Under the pieces are notes generated by a model. That model made no database searches and had not been told where the DNA came from. It saw only the letters and a program-made list of their open reading frames with translations. A DNA stretch of 16,895 nucleotides, taken from contig JAOUKW010000036.1 of assembly GCA_029882335.1 (NCBI GenBank), positions 1 to 16,895 of the forward strand. Reading direction: 5' to 3'. Positions 15,750-16,895 of the stretch are shown here, in pieces (within the stretch, counting starts at the first letter, position 1; each line of letters starts with the position of its first letter). Both the position numbers and the translations under genes were made by a program. Source of the DNA: Candidatus Heimdallarchaeota archaeon. GTDB taxonomy: Archaea; Asgardarchaeota; Heimdallarchaeia; Heimdallarchaeales; Kariarchaeaceae.

Positions 15750-16895
15750 GTGACATCTTCAATTCATGGTGGAAATCTTGTAGTCCGGTCATTAATCAAG
15801 CATAATGTCAAACATGTCTTCACCTTATGTGGTGGTCATATTAGTCCAATATTAGTAGGATGTGAGCAAGAGGATATTACAGTGATTGATACTCGCCATG
15901 AGGTTACTGCAGTATTTGCAGCCGAAGGAGTTTCTCGTCTCACTGGGATACCTGGTGTTGCTATTGTTACTGCTGGTCCTGGGGTTACAAATACGATTAC
16001 TGCAATAAAAAATGCTCAAATGGCACAAACACCATTGATATTGATTGGTGGTTCTGCTGCAACCTTATTAAAAGGAAGAGGATCACTTCAGGATATTGAT
16101 CAAATCAAACTAATGAAGTCTTTAGTAAAATGGAGTAAAACCATAAAGAAAGTGAAAAACATAATCCCCATTCTTGACCAAGCATTTAAAAAGTCAATGT
16201 CGGGTATTCCCGGTCCGGTATTTATTGAAATACCAATTGATCTACTCTATCCAGAACAAATTGTTAGAAAATGGCATGAACCCAAAAAAGTTCCAAATAA
16301 TTTATTTCAAAAAATTACAAACAAATACATTCAATGGCATTTAGATAGACAATTTTCGGGAAATTATCAGGAAACGATTTCTACTCAGTTAGCAGTTGTT
16401 CATCCAACTCCCAGTAATAAACAAATTAAACAATTTTTAGAATTGATCTCAATATCCATGAGACCCGTTATGGTAATTGGTGGGCAAACTGTATTTAAAG
16501 TCTTTGATGTCAAAGAGACTAAGGAAGCTATTGAAAATTTAAATATTCCATGTTATTTATCTGGAAAAGCAAGAGGGCTCATAGAAAAGGATAATTCACT
16601 TCTTTACCGACATAAACGTCGTGAAGCTTTAAAATCCGCGGATTTAGTTATATTGCTGGGTGTACCTATGGATTTTCGACTCGATTATGGACGGATTATA
16701 AACTCTAAAGCTAATTTGGTACGTGTAAATAGAGATATTTCATTACTAAGACAAAATTCCGATTTGAGGAGGGCAAAGATGACAATAAAGGCGGATCCTG
16801 CTATATTTTTACAGCTTGTTTCAAAGAATTTATCTGCAAATCACGAAGAATGGATTGATTGGAAAGCTGAATTACAAAAAAACGAAGAATTAAGG
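15750..16895 (+). CDS. ILVBL/HACL2-like thiamine-diphosphate enzyme, 3'-truncated by window edge
   Basis: N-terminal 382 residues of a ThDP enzyme of the acetolactate synthase/2-hydroxyacyl-CoA lyase family; the frame is open to the last base. GTG 15750 is the only start between an in-frame stop (15741) and the conserved region. The Pyr domain reads VFTLCGGHISPIL (23-35), then DTRHEVTAVFAAEG (47-60), whose E51 is the ThDP-activating Glu, then AGPGVTNT and IKNAQMAQTP. The second domain contains ALKSADLVILLG, DFRLDYGR and VRVNRD. These stretches closely resemble human ILVBL (acetolactate synthase-like protein, also called HACL2) as I recall it, particularly GGHISP, RHEVTAVFAA and DFRL-x-YGR, and less so bacterial IlvB. 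Likely reactions are 2-hydroxyacyl-CoA cleavage to an aldehyde and formyl-CoA, or acetolactate-type carboligation; sequence alone does not decide. The C-terminal ThDP-diphosphate domain lies outside the window. Confidence 0.9.
   Translation, partial: MTSSIHGGNLVVRSLIKHNVKHVFTLCGGHISPILVGCEQEDITVIDTRHEVTAVFAAEGVSRLTGIPGVAIVTAGPGVTNTITAIKNAQMAQTPLILIGGSAATLLKGRGSLQDIDQIKLMKSLVKWSKTIKKVKNIIPILDQAFKKSMSGIPGPVFIEIPIDLLYPEQIVRKWHEPKKVPNNLFQKITNKYIQWHLDRQFSGNYQETISTQLAVVHPTPSNKQIKQFLELISISMRPVMVIGGQTVFKVFDVKETKEAIENLNIPCYLSGKARGLIEKDNSLLYRHKRREALKSADLVILLGVPMDFRLDYGRIINSKANLVRVNRDISLLRQNSDLRRAKMTIKADPAIFLQLVSKNLSANHEEWIDWKAELQKNEELR

Noticed and set aside
1..16895. CRISPR array, toxin-antitoxin pair, defence island or insertion sequence.
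   Set aside because: No regularly spaced repeats of suitable length, no transposase and no paired small genes were found on either strand; the only recombinase is the truncated Xer at the edge.

Overview
The window looks like a chromosomal segment of an uncultured, AT-rich archaeon, and an Asgard (Promethearchaeota)-type lineage is my best guess. The support is a two-subunit archaeal 2-oxoacid:ferredoxin oxidoreductase, TATA boxes of archaeal type about 25 bp before several starts, Shine-Dalgarno sequences of the form GGTGAT inside operons, GTG starts, receiver-domain proteins with an archaeal/Asgard-like small sensory domain, and a thiamine diphosphate (ThDP) enzyme much closer to animal ILVBL/HACL2 than to bacterial acetolactate synthase. 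The lineage is inference: there is no rRNA, tRNA or ribosomal protein gene to confirm it.

Layout. 1-771 is the 3' part of a Xer-type tyrosine recombinase cut by the window edge. 883-3393 is an M1 zinc aminopeptidase with C-terminal HEAT-like repeats and a coiled-coil tail. It converges, with a 7-bp gap, on the korB-korA operon (minus strand, 6087 to 3401). A divergent intergenic region leads to a lipocalin-fold, CrtC/AttH-like protein (to 7594). Then come two same-strand receiver-domain proteins (7656-8564 and 8657-9589) that share an unusual C-terminal domain. The second overlaps, stop codon to stop codon, a convergent AMP-forming acyl-CoA synthetase (minus strand, 11274 to 9586). Divergent from the synthetase is an alpha/beta hydrolase whose nucleophile position is Cys (11472-12392). 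A 528-bp G/T-rich non-coding stretch with short direct and inverted repeats (12393-12920) follows. It precedes a three-gene ABC-2 transporter operon (12921-15659: one ATPase and two paralogous permeases). The window ends inside an ILVBL-like ThDP enzyme (15750 to the edge), which has no stop codon in the window.

How the parts fit. KorAB would oxidatively decarboxylate a 2-oxoacid to acyl-CoA with reduction of ferredoxin. The acyl-CoA synthetase activates fatty or carboxylic acids to CoA thioesters. The alpha/beta hydrolase and the ILVBL-like enzyme (2-hydroxyacyl-CoA lyase or acetolactate-synthase type) could act on related acyl or 2-hydroxyacyl substrates. This is a loose acyl-CoA/2-oxoacid metabolic theme, not a demonstrated pathway. 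The ABC-2 operon is a self-contained exporter of unknown substrate.

I see no CRISPR array, insertion sequence, tRNA or rRNA, and no clear defence system. The parts most worth a second look are the tandem receiver proteins with the shared C-terminal domain, the non-coding repeat region at 12.4-12.9 kb, the Cys-nucleophile hydrolase and the ILVBL-like enzyme.
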